This document shows, piece after piece, positions 10,203 through 21,212 of a stretch of 64,000 bases of DNA. Where the stretch lies: contig NC_016476.1 of assembly GCF_000226095.1 (NCBI RefSeq), positions 1,674,001 through 1,738,000 of the forward strand, read 5' to 3'. The stretch is from Thermothelomyces thermophilus ATCC 42464. Its lineage: Eukaryota > Ascomycota > Sordariomycetes > Sordariales > Chaetomiaceae. The position numbers and the translations under genes were made by a program. The first letter of the stretch is position 1, and the number at the start of each line of letters is the position of its first letter. The notes below the pieces were generated by a model that was not told the DNA's origin, made no database searches, and saw only the letters and a list, made by a program, of their open reading frames with translations.

Positions 10203-11894
10203 ATGCGGCCGCCAATTCAACGCCTCCCACTTCGGCCAGGCGTCCTTGAGAAGGTGTGCTGGCAATGCACGCATCGGGCTCTGCGCCAGGCCGATCAGGC
10301 GCCGCGAGTTTCGAGCGCTGCGGGCGCTCCACGCACTGCGAGGTTCTTTTCCAAGTCGGCCCTTCCGCGTGCCCCGGCCTCTACGTCCGCCCTGCCGCGA
10401 CAACGGTTTAGGGCCGGTTTCTTCCTTTCTAACGCCCTCCTCGCCCGTTCCAACGGCACCTCGGTCGCCTCCCAGCCCACCGACAACTCGGCGCCGGCTG
10501 CCAATGCTTCTTTCGCCGCCTCCGTCGCGACCACAACCGATGCTAGTACCCATGTTCCTACCGATGTGCCCCTCCTTCCACATCGCCGACGACAAGCCGC
10601 AAGGCGTGATGCGCTCCGGCAACAACAACAAGAACAAGGACAAGGACAAGGACAAGAACAGCAAGAACAGCAAGAACAACAACGACAACGACATGGAGGA
10701 CAAGAGCAACCAGGCAATCCCTCGCTAAACTCCATGTCCGCATCCCTACCCCCCGACGCCTCCGCCCGCCTCGCCGACACTGCAGCCCGCGCGCCCGCCG
10801 ACTCCCTGCGCCGCACCCTCTCGGCCCTCCTCTCGCTCTCCAAGCCGCGCCTGACCGTGCTGGTCGTCCTCTCCGCCATGGTCCCCTACGCGCTGTACCC
10901 GGTGCCCGCCTTCCTCTCCCCGACGGCCCTGGCCGCCTCGACCCCGTCCCTGTCGCCGCTCACGCTCCTGTTCCTGACCACCGGCACGGCCCTGTGCTCG
11001 GCCGCCGCCAACGCGCTCAACATGCTCTACGAGCCCGACACGGACGCCAGGATGAGCCGCACCCGCACCCGCCCGCTGGTCCGCCGCCTGCTGAGCACCC
11101 GCGCCGCCGTCGCCTTCGCCGTCGGCTGCGGCCTCGCCGGCACCGCCGCCCTCTACCTCGGCGTCAACCCCACCGTCGCCTTCCTCGGCGCCGCCAACAT
11201 CGCCCTGTACGCCGGCGCCTACACCCCGCTCAAGCGCCTGTCCGCCGTCAACACGTGGGTCGGCGCCGTCGTCGGCGGCATCCCCCCGCTCATGGGATGG
11301 GCCGCCGCCGCCGGGGAGAGCGCCACGGGCGACGGCACCTGGAGGGAGCTGCTCTTCGCGAGCGACGGGTCGAGCCTGGGCGGCTGGCTGTTCGCCGGCC
11401 TGCTGTTCGCCTGGCAGTTCCCGCACTTCATGCCCCTCTCGTGGGGCATCCGCGACGAGTACAAGGCCGCCGGCCTGCGGATGCTGTGCTGGACCAACCC
11501 GGCCAGGAACGCGCGCGTCGCGCTGCGCTACAGCCTCGTCTTCTTCCCGCTCTGCCTCGGCCTCTGCGCCGCCGAGGTCACCGAGTGGAGCTTCGCCCTG
11601 ACAAGCCTGCCCGTCAACGCCTGGCTGGTGCGCGAGGCCGTCATGTTCTGGCGCTACGAGGGCCACAAGGGCAGCGCCAGGAGCCTGTTCTGGGCCAGCG
11701 TGTGGCACCTGCCCGTCATCATGGTCCTGGCCCTCGCCCAGAAGAAGGGCATGTGGGCCCGCGTCTGGAAGAGCGTGGCCGGCGAGCCGGACGAGGAGGA
11801 AGACGAGTTTGACTACGACGAGGACGAGGCAGCCGAGTGGGTCGAGCATGCCCGGCCCGGAAATGTGGGCCCCGCGGTCGGTACCCGGAGGTGA
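10203..11894 (+). CDS. COX10: Protohaem IX farnesyltransferase, mitochondrial
   Basis: This is a single-exon frame of 563 aa; 10203 is its first ATG. The enzyme transfers a farnesyl group to protohaem to make haem O, needed for assembly of cytochrome c oxidase in the inner mitochondrial membrane. The N-terminus (MRPPIQRLPLRPGVLEKV, then many Arg and no acid) looks like a mitochondrial presequence. A Gln/Glu/Gly-rich spacer from a CAA/CAG/CAAGG-like repeat follows at about 10610-10710. The UbiA prenyltransferase domain follows: LSLSKPRLTVLVVLSAM, the Asp-rich NALNMLYEPDTDARMSRT at about residue 272, RPLV, and the second loop YTPLKRLSAVNTWVG at about residue 340. Several membrane spans are evident. 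The C-terminus is acidic. The low-complexity spacer makes the protein longer than yeast Cox10 but leaves the catalytic motifs intact. Confidence 0.95.
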   Translation: MRPPIQRLPLRPGVLEKVCWQCTHRALRQADQAPRVSSAAGAPRTARFFSKSALPRAPASTSALPRQRFRAGFFLSNALLARSNGTSVASQPTDNSAPAANASFAASVATTTDASTHVPTDVPLLPHRRRQAARRDALRQQQQEQGQGQGQEQQEQQEQQRQRHGGQEQPGNPSLNSMSASLPPDASARLADTAARAPADSLRRTLSALLSLSKPRLTVLVVLSAMVPYALYPVPAFLSPTALAASTPSLSPLTLLFLTTGTALCSAAANALNMLYEPDTDARMSRTRTRPLVRRLLSTRAAVAFAVGCGLAGTAALYLGVNPTVAFLGAANIALYAGAYTPLKRLSAVNTWVGAVVGGIPPLMGWAAAAGESATGDGTWRELLFASDGSSLGGWLFAGLLFAWQFPHFMPLSWGIRDEYKAAGLRMLCWTNPARNARVALRYSLVFFPLCLGLCAAEVTEWSFALTSLPVNAWLVREAVMFWRYEGHKGSARSLFWASVWHLPVIMVLALAQKKGMWARVWKSVAGEPDEEEDEFDYDEDEAAEWVEHARPGNVGPAVGTRR

Positions 11895-13953
11895 TCCTCG
11901 GTCGGAATTTCTTCTTTGACTGGCCCACCTGTAACAACAACACATTTGTTGGTTGTACTAGTAAACAACTTTCATGTGTATTTTTTTTTTTTTTTTTGAC
12001 TATCTTGTGTACGAAATATCTCGGTCATTTTCTTTTGACACACAGCATGGCCTGAGAAAGGGGGGGCACATGCACAGCCTGCAGTGCCGCAGTCAGCTGC
12101 ACGTCATCTCCGGTCAGCACTCTATCTTGCTCACTTCGGCGTTGGCCAGAAAGGGTATACTGTCACGAGCGGAATGGTGCCGTCATGTGCAACAAGAATT
12201 CCGATCCTTCGTCCGCGTGCCTCGCTAGGATGCTTCAGCCTCAGAATCGTTGTCCAACCCAACCGAACTCCACATCAGACCGCTCCAAGATCCACGCAAA
12301 TCCAACGTTGCATCCGGTGATCCCACAGGTCCCAAGGCTTGGCACCAACGCCTCTTCAGAGTGTGTATGCCTAGATTCCAACCCACATCACCACAAGAAT
12401 TCCATTGACTTTTGTTGTTCCCCGCAACCCCATATATATGGAGCCCGGTGGCTTGGAAGAAGAAGGAGGAGGAGGAGGACGATGCACGATCTCCGGTTGG
12501 CGATCGGTACCGGGGTTTCCAGTTACGAAACACCCTTGTGCCGCTTCCACAGGCTCCGTCAAAGCGACGCGCACCAGTCCTTCCTTGCCCTCGGCCCGAT
12601 GTCTAGACAACAACAGGTGGAGTGCATCATGCTTGGGAGGCAGGGCCGGTTCCCGTAAGGATGGCCCCGTTACCAGCAGAGCAAAGCGTAGCAAAGTTCC
12701 ATAGACCTCATCCGTTCGTCCACCCCTAACCCATCCGTGCCGCTCGCGCATGGATCTGCCCATCAAATCCGCTCGAAACGGTTTCCCAAGCCTTCGTGCC
12801 GCACACGTTCCCTCGTGATACGAACCTTTACGAGACCCCGCCAACCTCTGACCAACAACCGGTAAAGCTGCTGTGCCTGCGCCTCGCATCTCAGCCCTAC
12901 GAGCGTCTCCTGGGCGCCATTACACTACAACGATGCTGACTAAGGCCAAGAACAGTGGAAGTTAGACAACTATAATACGGATGACCATGGCACGCAAGAT
13001 CATGATTTACGCCGGAGTCGAACCGCTGGATCATGAGAGACTCGATGGTATTATATATCAGCCATGCAAGAGATTAAGCATTAAAGGAGAGTCATCCCGA
13101 AGCAACACAAACGCAGGAAAGAGAGAAGGCAATAATGAGAGAGACCAAGAGAGAGAGGTAAGAAAGAAAATGGAGGACGAGCAATTATCGCGTACTGAGT
13201 ACTGCCTAATATGCGGCACAAGGCGCGGCCGGTCCTGTTTCAACGCGGCTTCCAGACCCAACAGTAACCCCCCCCCCCCCCGGCCCAACAAAACCACCAG
13301 CGGGCCCCCGTAGAAATCGCACACCCCTTCTAAGACGGGGTGAGAGACTGTACGAGTGAATCAAACACATACACACAGAGAGAGAGAGAGAGAGAGAGAA
13401 AGAGAAATCACAGAAAAGAACACGCCCCAACCCCACACCGATGCCAATTCCGTATCCCCTCTGCCGGCCTCTCACTCCACTCCCCCTCCCAACCACCAAA
13501 CGCCACAGCCGTTTCGCGCCTCTTTTCTGTGTCCAGAAGAAAGAACAAGAAAAAAAAATGGCCCACCCATTTGACCGGAAACACCCTGATGATTTTTGTT
13601 TCTTCGTGACGTGACATGACATGAAAATACAATGATGCACCGAAGCCCACCCAAACCCAAACCATACCTAGAGACCCAGAGCCCACAAAACGCCTGATGA
13701 CGGACAAAAGAAATGATGCATGATTAAAGGAGAAGGGTGTAGACAGTAAAAAGGAGCGTGAGCGGGAGCACAGGGGAGAGACGAGCGGAAGAAATGTCTT
13801 TGCCTCCCCGACTGCCATGTCATGCAACTTATCCAAACCCAGTCCAGGTATTAGAGATGTAGTTGAACGATAACCCATTGTATAAAAAAATAAAGAGGAA
13901 AAAGAATAACAGAGAGAAATGAGAAGAAAGGAAAGAAAAGGGCAAGGCAAGCA
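11895..13953. other. Convergent intergenic region, no gene recognised
   Basis: This lies between the 3' ends of COX10 (+) and the Myb gene (-). It holds a T17 tract just after COX10 (about 11981-11998), a C run near 13270 and a (GA)n microsatellite at 13377-13400. Open frames of up to 172 codons occur on both strands, but they are low in hydrophobic structure, mirror one another and carry no motif. A sequence resembling a tRNA B-box at about 13014 does not fold into a tRNA. Confidence 0.5.
13377..13400. repeat. (GA)n microsatellite
   Basis: A GA dinucleotide tract of about 12 units follows a short ACACAC stretch in the region between COX10 and the Myb gene. It has no coding role. Confidence 0.85.
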
Positions 13954-15179
13954 TCAGCTGCCCTGTCCCCTATTCATGATGGCGTCGATGCCCATGTCCC
14001 CGACGCTAGGCAGCCTGCCGCTGTGGCCTAGGTATGGGCTGGCTCCCTGGCTGGCAGACCCGCTTGCAGATCCGGCACTGGCAGCACCAGCCTGCTGGGA
14101 CGCGGTGCCATAACCGCCCACGGTGCCGGTGCTTGACACGCTATTGCTGTACCCGTGCCCGTGGTGCGCTTGGGCCTGCTGCTGGTGTTGGTGGTGTCCG
14201 TACGGGGCACCGTACCCGTGGCCGTAGCCGGCCGCGGCGGCGGCCTGGGAATGGTGGTGCGCGTGCGCGCTGTGGTGGTGAGATGACAGGTAGCCGGCCG
14301 CGGAGCCGGCGGACCCGGAGCTGCCCCCAGGGGTGGAATGGGTGCCGGTGGTGGAGCCGCCCGTCTCCGGGGAGCTGTAGGATTGGTCGGCGACGTCGAC
14401 GTCGTCGACCGGCGTGAGGCAGTCGAGGGCGCCGTCGGGGTCGCCGTACGTGGTCAGGGGCTGGCCCGACTCGAGGCGCTCGCGGCGGGCGTAGGCGCGG
14501 GCGTGGGATTGGATATTTTTGAGGCCATTGGACATGCACTGTTGCGCGGAGGCAGCTGAGGTTAGCACGAGATGGCTTGGGGGAGAAAGGGGAACTGAAA
14601 GCTAACCTGCATCTCAACGACGTTCCATTTCTCGCCGCAGCGAGATGCTAGTGGTTGCCAAATCTCCTTGCGCATGCTCATGTACTCCTTACACAGGCGC
14701 TCCAGCTTCCGGTTATCAAAGTCGTTCTGGCCGCGGCGCTCCATCAAGCGCTCGTGCCTCTTCCGACATGCGTTGCCGGTCTTGCCAGGAAAGGCTTCCC
14801 TCTGGATCTGGTTCCAGTTCTTGCCCATCGCCCGCAGCGTCAGCAGCGTCCGGTCATCCTCCTGGTTCCACGCTCCCGACGATGCCCGATGTTGTGTCGG
14901 CAGTGCTCCACCCACAGGCCCGCCTATCGCGGTCCCAGTAGTCGGAATCTGGAGAGGGGGTACCGCGTTGACCGCATATGGGTCGTACCCAGGCATGGGT
15001 ATCCCACCAGCGCCGGTCGTGGAGAGATCGCCGTAAAACCCCGACAGCTGCTGCCGCGGGTTCTGGTAGTAAGACATGGCGGAGACTGTTGATGAGAGTG
15101 ACGCAGGAATATGTTGTTGTTGATGTTGTTGGTGTTGTTGGTATTGCTGATGACTCGATGTCCGGGTCAAGTCGGGCAT
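13954..15179 (-). CDS. Myb/SANT-domain transcription regulator
   Basis: Two exons (15179-14607 and 14538-13954) join through a 68-nt intron with a GCTAAC branch, phase 0, giving 385 aa. A single Myb-like repeat lies at about residues 101-148 (SGAWNQEDDRTLLTLR, GKNWNQIQREAFPGKTGNACRKRH). Tryptophans sit at the first two helix positions, and an aromatic/proline break stands in place of the third. It is flanked by Gln/His-rich N-terminal and His/Gln/Gly/Ala/Ser-rich C-terminal disordered regions. Such proteins are DNA-binding regulators in the nucleus; the target is unknown. An alternative start (MSYYQNPRQ, residue 35) would drop the QH repeat. The 6 kb upstream has no other gene, which suggests an extended promoter or a long spliced leader. 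Confidence 0.85.
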
Positions 15180-18100
15180 TATTCGCAGGCTTCCTCCTCA
15201 GGCCTGTGTCCCTCTATTTTTCAAGGTATGTGGGGCCGGGAGCGAACGGGAGTAACGGTGGACCGGGCCACCTGAAGAGATAGGTTGGTCGATCGGGTTC
15301 GAAAGCGATTAGGGCAGGCTTGCCTCGAAGAAGAGATCTCGACGATTCGGCGTAAGAGAGAGGCACCGCCTAGAGACGAAGCTTGGATCAGTATGGCGAT
15401 GGCGATACAATTATTTTGTTCCAAATGAAAAGGCTGGCCAGCAACCACCGGGAGATGCAAATCGGAACGGATGCGAGTAGCTTGGAAGAGCGAGAGAAAG
15501 GAGGTAAGCAAGAGGGAGGAAAAGAGAGTAGATCGCGGGGCGGTGGGTCGAAGGGCTCGAGGACTGGGAGACTGGCTAAGGGCCGGCCGGAGTGAGGAAG
15601 GAGAGGCGGTCGACTTATAATATCTCGGGGCTGAGATGGAGACCCGGGTGGAAACAACCAAGATTAGGCGAGTGGATGGTTGTCCTTGCGGGTCCGGATC
15701 TGCAGCAGGGTTCGGGAAGTTGAAGTGCACTGGAACCGGGGGTAGCAGATCTGAAACAAGGGTAGAGCTAGAGAGAGAACCTGCTTTAGTGAAACTGAGC
15801 AAGTGTACCTGAACGACCTCATGGAGCGACCAGCGGCCTCTGTTAGTGGCTGGCAGGTTTCGGATGGCGTTTGTTTGAAGACGGGCGGCTACAAAGTTGG
15901 CCATCTCTGGGTGGACTGTCTTGGAGGGCGGTTAAGACTCGAGGGACCCCTACCCACTTTCGAGGGTGTTCTACCGCTGGCATCCGGGGGGGGGGGAGAA
16001 AGAACGAAGGAGGCGGGGTGTGTGTTGGGGGGAAGGTGGGGGTGGTAACGACTGAACAACTGATGTATAGTGGTAGCGCAGGAAAGAACAAGCCGGGTAA
16101 GCGTACGCACCGCGCAGTAACTACGGAGTTGCCAGTCGCGCTTAGCAACCCGGGAATAATACACTTCAAGAGATCCATACACAGATCCATAGGACATACG
16201 CTGGCAACCGTGAATGCCAACAACTCAGAGCCAACGGTGTCGGGGTCCTCGCTTAGGAATGGTGCGGACTGTGCCGCTACCTCGCCATGGCTCTCTGTAC
16301 GAATTACACCAGTACTGCCCACTTTGACGCAGGTACCAGTGGATCTCGACTTGGATTGCCCGATATGGTAGGAGCCTCCACCGTTGTGGGGTGCAGAGTC
16401 CAAGTTATGGAACCTTGCAGCTCAAACAGTCAAAAAATAGAACAGGGTGCGCACGGACGGCGGCTCGGAAGCTTGTTAGCCGCCAGCCTTTCAGCCTCGT
16501 GCAGACCTGAGCAAGCCTTGTCTCAGAGTGGCCCATCCGCCATGTCTTACTGACTGTGGACGAAATAAGTCCCGTTTTCCACGGCACTCAGGCAATGATG
16601 GTTCGCTTCGAACAGATCGGCCTCGACATAAACAAGATCGTCGAAAAATAACCGCAACGCAGGCAGCCAGGCAGTCAGGCAGTCAGGCAAACAAACAGGC
16701 AGGAGCACAATGCCAAATCTGGAACCACCTGGATAACAAAAATGGAAAGTGCCGGGCAGGCCGGCCGGTCGTCAACGGGGTCAATCAAGATCTGACCCAA
16801 CCTGCGACTGGCCGCCTTGCAGATGTGGCCAGCTGTCGGCCTCTTCGAGGCCCATGTGGACCCGACAGAACGGAAGCCTCTCGGCGTGTGGGAAACGAGA
16901 GCTGTTCCGAAAAGCTCAAACAAACAAATGCTACCCGTCTCTGGCGCGCGACAAACCACCAAAGTAGATCGAGCGTCTCGCGGAGCCTGGGCGCGTAAAG
17001 ATTGCGAAGGGCTACGGTCTTTTCAGTTCTCGGTAAGAAGGTCGCAGTGATTGATGGAAGCGGGGAGACCGCCGAGGGGATAACATGTCGGGGTTTTCGG
17101 AAAGAGATGCGGAATACAGAGTAACTAATTGCAACTTGCCAAACGCTGGTTGCGCGCGCGCTCTGTAGCCGCGGGCCGGCGATCAGCGGCGGCAACGCGG
17201 GAGAGCTGCGCTCGAAGAGCCACTCGGCTCTGGCCGGCTTGCTCCATCGAAACAAAGGGTAGCACAAGGAAACGGGCCATCGAAAGTTAAGATGAAACAT
17301 GGCTTGCTTGTAACCCGGTCGTCAGGGAGCTGCCGGATTGGCTATCTGAAGCATGGGCATTCTCAGGACGCAATGTTGCATTTTAAAGAGTTGATCAAGA
17401 GCGCAGAGGCGCGCGTTAAATCTGCCCAGTACACGCCAATCTCTTCCCGCTTATAGTGGGGCTCACTTAAGATTGGCCGCGTCTAATTGGTTCATTCTGC
17501 AAGCTGAGTTGCGAGAAAAGCAGGATACCTCTCCTGCACGTAAAACTTTTTTATTGGCCCTTTCGTAGAGTGCGCTAACAATTTTCTGCTAAGAAAGCCA
17601 AATATGTATTAACGAAGTACGGAGTAGACAAAGGGTCTTTCTCCGAACCCTATCAGCCACTTCATTTTTTCCGCTTTCGCAGGGTACCCCGGAGTACAAT
17701 TCGACCGGAATTGGCAAACCAGGCCAGATGTTGATTCAGGTTCTTACTTGGTAGGCAGTACTCGAACCTCGTGATGCAGTGGCCCCCTTCCTGGGCAGCT
17801 CCCGAGTTCCGCGCGCCTCGCGCACCATCTCAGTGGGTGCGCACATGCTGCCATCAAAACAAGGACAACAAAAGAAAACAATAAACATGCCTCCCATCTC
17901 GACAGAACCGCTCTGCCTTTCTTATCATTTTTATTTAACCGTCCGAATCTGGCGCCTCCCGTCTACGACTAGCGCCGCGTCTCAAACCAGCTAGCTTCAG
18001 TCGACGGCAATTCTCGCGGGGGAGACACCGTATTACCGCTGCTATTGGACTCCCAAGCGAGAGAGCAAAGCGGCTCCCTGGCGCAGCACCCAAGCATCTT

Positions 18101-21100
18101 GTGTTGCGGCGCAGATGCAACACCTAACAAGAAAACCGGCACAACCATTGGCAACTGTTGACCATCGCCCTTGTCATTTCCTGTAGTCACTCCAATTCGA
18201 TCTTTGACTCTATCCACGCCTCGCTCGGCCTCACCATCGCCCTGATGACCGGGATAGCGGGGATGAGGTGGTGTTGGATTGCAGGCCGAACCAACGTCGG
18301 CCCCCAAACCAAACGGCCGTTTTGTTTCGAAACATTCAGGCCTTGGCTTGGCCTTACCCGGCCAAGGCTGCATCTTTGGCCAACCTGCTGTGTGATCTAC
18401 CGGAGCCGGGTAATCAATGGGGATGGAGCGCTGACTAACACGAGGCCCAAACTCTCGGCCTGGCTGCCGGGCCTAGCTGCCGGGCCTGGAACCCGGGCCG
18501 GAGTGAAGCTCGGAGAGCATACCTGACCACATAACAAGCCTTGATGTTCTCCGACATGCACACACGCACACACACGATACGGAACCCACAATGACATATG
18601 CGCCGTCATTGAGGACTCCTCAGGTTTTCTCCCTGGACAAGCCGAGCCGCTGTTGCAGACTATACCACGTGCTCACATCTATGACTCACAGAGAACTGAC
18701 TGAGCCGCACGAGCGGTGCATCATCTCACCGAACTAGTGTCTACATAACATGAAGGTTCCCACAATTATTGCGGTCCTTTTGAGTACCAGGAGGAAGAAA
18801 GGGAAAAAAAGGGGCGTGTCGCCGTACGCCAAGAACCGGTCCCGAATTGCTGGTCAATGCCGTCGAAAGTGGGTTCCACCAAGCTCCGAGCCGATAAATC
18901 GTCTGCCGGCCCCGCCCCGTGATAAGCTTGCAAGGGACCCGAACAACTCGAATCGGCAATCTTGCCGTCTGCATTCTCTCGCAAAGCCGTATCTTCTTGA
19001 GGCCGAACAATCTTCACGAATGTCACGAATATCCCGTTTGCGTAGTCCACGGCCGCTGCTACGGATAGTACAGAGTTCGCGTACATACAGATAGAGGTCC
19101 TTTAGCAAGTCGACCGTGTTATGGGCCGTTGCACCGGACGGCTACATCAACGGCCGTGTCGGCCCTTGAAGATGGCCATTACGAAATCTCACTGCTTAAA
19201 AGTCTTACCGGCCACACACACACACACAAAGTTCACGTCGTACAGAAAAAGAAGGAAAGAAGGTGAGATTAAGGTGGACTGCAGTTGAAAGGGCGTATTC
19301 TACATTGGAAAAAGGGCCGATTCCAGAAGCCGAGGTGTCGTCTACGGACGGCGCCTGGAGACGGTGGGCGTACCGCCGACCCGGCTCTCCATGGTCACGG
19401 AAGCAGCAGAGGTATCAGAGTTTTTACCACGTAGCTACCATCTCTGGCAGATGCCTGCATCTGCTGAGCGGTGCAGCAGTTCTGCACCCCAAAGAGCCAG
19501 ACCGCCGGGAACAGGGCCGGTTGTTGGACCCGAGGTTGCACTGTCGCCATCAGATCCATGGTCGTCAACACCTTGACCGTCATTTGAAACACTCAGCACG
19601 TGGGAAATAAGGGAACTCCGCCGAAACAACCGGTATACCATGACGGGATGCATACAACCAGGTGAAGGCTTCTTGAGCTCAGTCTCGGTCAGTCTCGACA
19701 TGACGAAAATTTGGCCGAGATCATTCCATTCCCTTCGAGATGCCAGCAGCCAAGCAAAATCAAGCAAATCGCTAAACAGATCCACCCAAGGGCATTGAGA
19801 TGCCGAAAAAAAAAAGCTTGGCCACACCTAGCGAATCCTCCCCTGGGGCTCAACTCCCAAGCCACATGCTTGATAAATACTGTACTCGTAAACAAAGAAG
19901 GTCCAATTTTCTTCCCCTTCTTGAAACGATCCTCCGCCTTTCAGACACTGGTCCAGCCCATGGGAGAATTAGGCAGGATTGCCGGCAACGGCAGCGCAAC
20001 GGCAGGCAACCAGGCCTGCGCTAGTGCAGTGTTGCGCGGTGTGTGGAATGCGCGCCAATGGGATCACGGGCGGGCCGAGGGGAAGCCTGAATTTAGGCTA
20101 AATCGGCCCCGGCTTATTCCCCAAGCCGGGGGAAGTCCCGTGTGGATCCCGGCCCCCCTCTCGTGGTCGCGGTCGCGGGTGGTCATGGTCTTGGCTTCTC
20201 GGCTGCATCGGGCGATGCGCTAGCGTCGCATGTTCTTGGACGGCAGATGTGCGAGCTTGTTTTTGTTTTTTTTTTTGTCTGTGTGGGGGCACACACACGG
20301 CTCTGGATAACAACAAGAACTAATGGAAACGGCCCCAAGAGGGGAAGAGGACAGCCGGCCGAGAGGTATCAGAAGGGTGAACCGGCAAAATACGCAAGCA
20401 AAAAAACATTCGGCCATCACCAACCAACCAGGTCCGGGCCTGGCCAATGGTACCCATCCAACATTCATCCGGGGAAGTACAGTACGGGCCGATGGGGAAA
20501 GGGTCTGTGGAGATGCGGAGCCAGAGCCACTCTCCGCATGGAGGAGCAGCAGCATTTCTCCAATCCGCTCCTCGGGGCCCATACAGTAGTGTACACTAGA
20601 GAAGGGCCGGTAATACTCCGTATTAATGGAGCTATCTCCGGACTGGCTCCAACCTCACGTGGCCCCGTTCCCGGGCAATTGGACGGACAAGGGTGCAGGG
20701 CGGCCAGTGGGAACCAGGCATGGCATGGCAGGAGTGGATGCCAACGGGGCGAGCCACTTGCGGTGTTGCGGTGTTGGGGTAATATCGCCGATCACAGGCC
20801 GTCCAGCCAGATGGTGTTGCAGCCTTCCGTTCCTCCAGGTGCGTGGTAAGCGACCCGACCCAGGGACAACAGAAGGTGGGGGAGAAGGGGGAGGGGGGGA
20901 GAGACGCGGATCTTCCCACTTGAAGAAGCTTTTTTTTTATTGCTTGTTCCCTCCCCGCGTCTGCTCATCCGTTATCTCTATCTTGCCGCGTCCGGGCAGA
21001 AGTTCGGGATCTTGGATTCCCTCTTTCTCCGCCTCCTTTTTCACACCATCATCGCCTACTTGGATCGCCTACTTGGATCGCCTACTTGGCCATTGAACCC

Positions 21101-21212
21101 CGACACCAAGGCTTGGGATCCCCTCCCGACGTTGTCGACGTTGCCGACCTGACCGACACGACCTAGACATAGATATCGGATTATATCAGCAGGAGAGAAC
21201 GAATATCCCAAA
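15180..21212. other. Six-kilobase stretch without a recognisable gene
   Basis: Both flanking genes (Myb, minus; sugar transporter, plus) point away from this stretch, so it holds their 5' regions. No open frame shows motifs, domain composition or a plausible splice pattern. It has a C/G-run region near 15980-16050, a CAGGCAGTCAGG-type simple repeat near 16660-16705, A/T-richer DNA at about 17440-17680, TACGGAGTA at 17618-17626, TACTCCGTA at 20615-20623 and a near copy (TACGGAGTT) at 16122. A non-coding RNA or a strongly decayed element cannot be excluded from sequence alone. Confidence 0.4.
21051..21089. repeat. Perfect 13-bp tandem triplication
   Basis: The unit ATCGCCTACTTGG is repeated exactly three times in the 5' region of the sugar transporter gene, about 125 bp before its ATG. 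A small minisatellite or transcription-factor site array would both fit. Confidence 0.9.

Noticed and set aside
10746-11945. Antisense open frame of 399 codons over COX10, and an overlapping plus-strand frame (10994-11812)
   Set aside because: Composition-driven shadows: G/C third positions remove stops in other frames. Products are Arg/Pro/Gly/Ala-rich with no motifs, while COX10 itself is unmistakable.
12990-13080. Possible minus-strand tRNA with a GGTTCGACTCC B-box-like sequence
   Set aside because: The T-arm does not pair beyond three bases, and no acceptor, D or anticodon arm could be built.
20142-20849. Plus-strand frame of 235 codons in the 6-kb gap
   Set aside because: Random-looking composition, no motif, no splice context, and it overlaps simple sequence.
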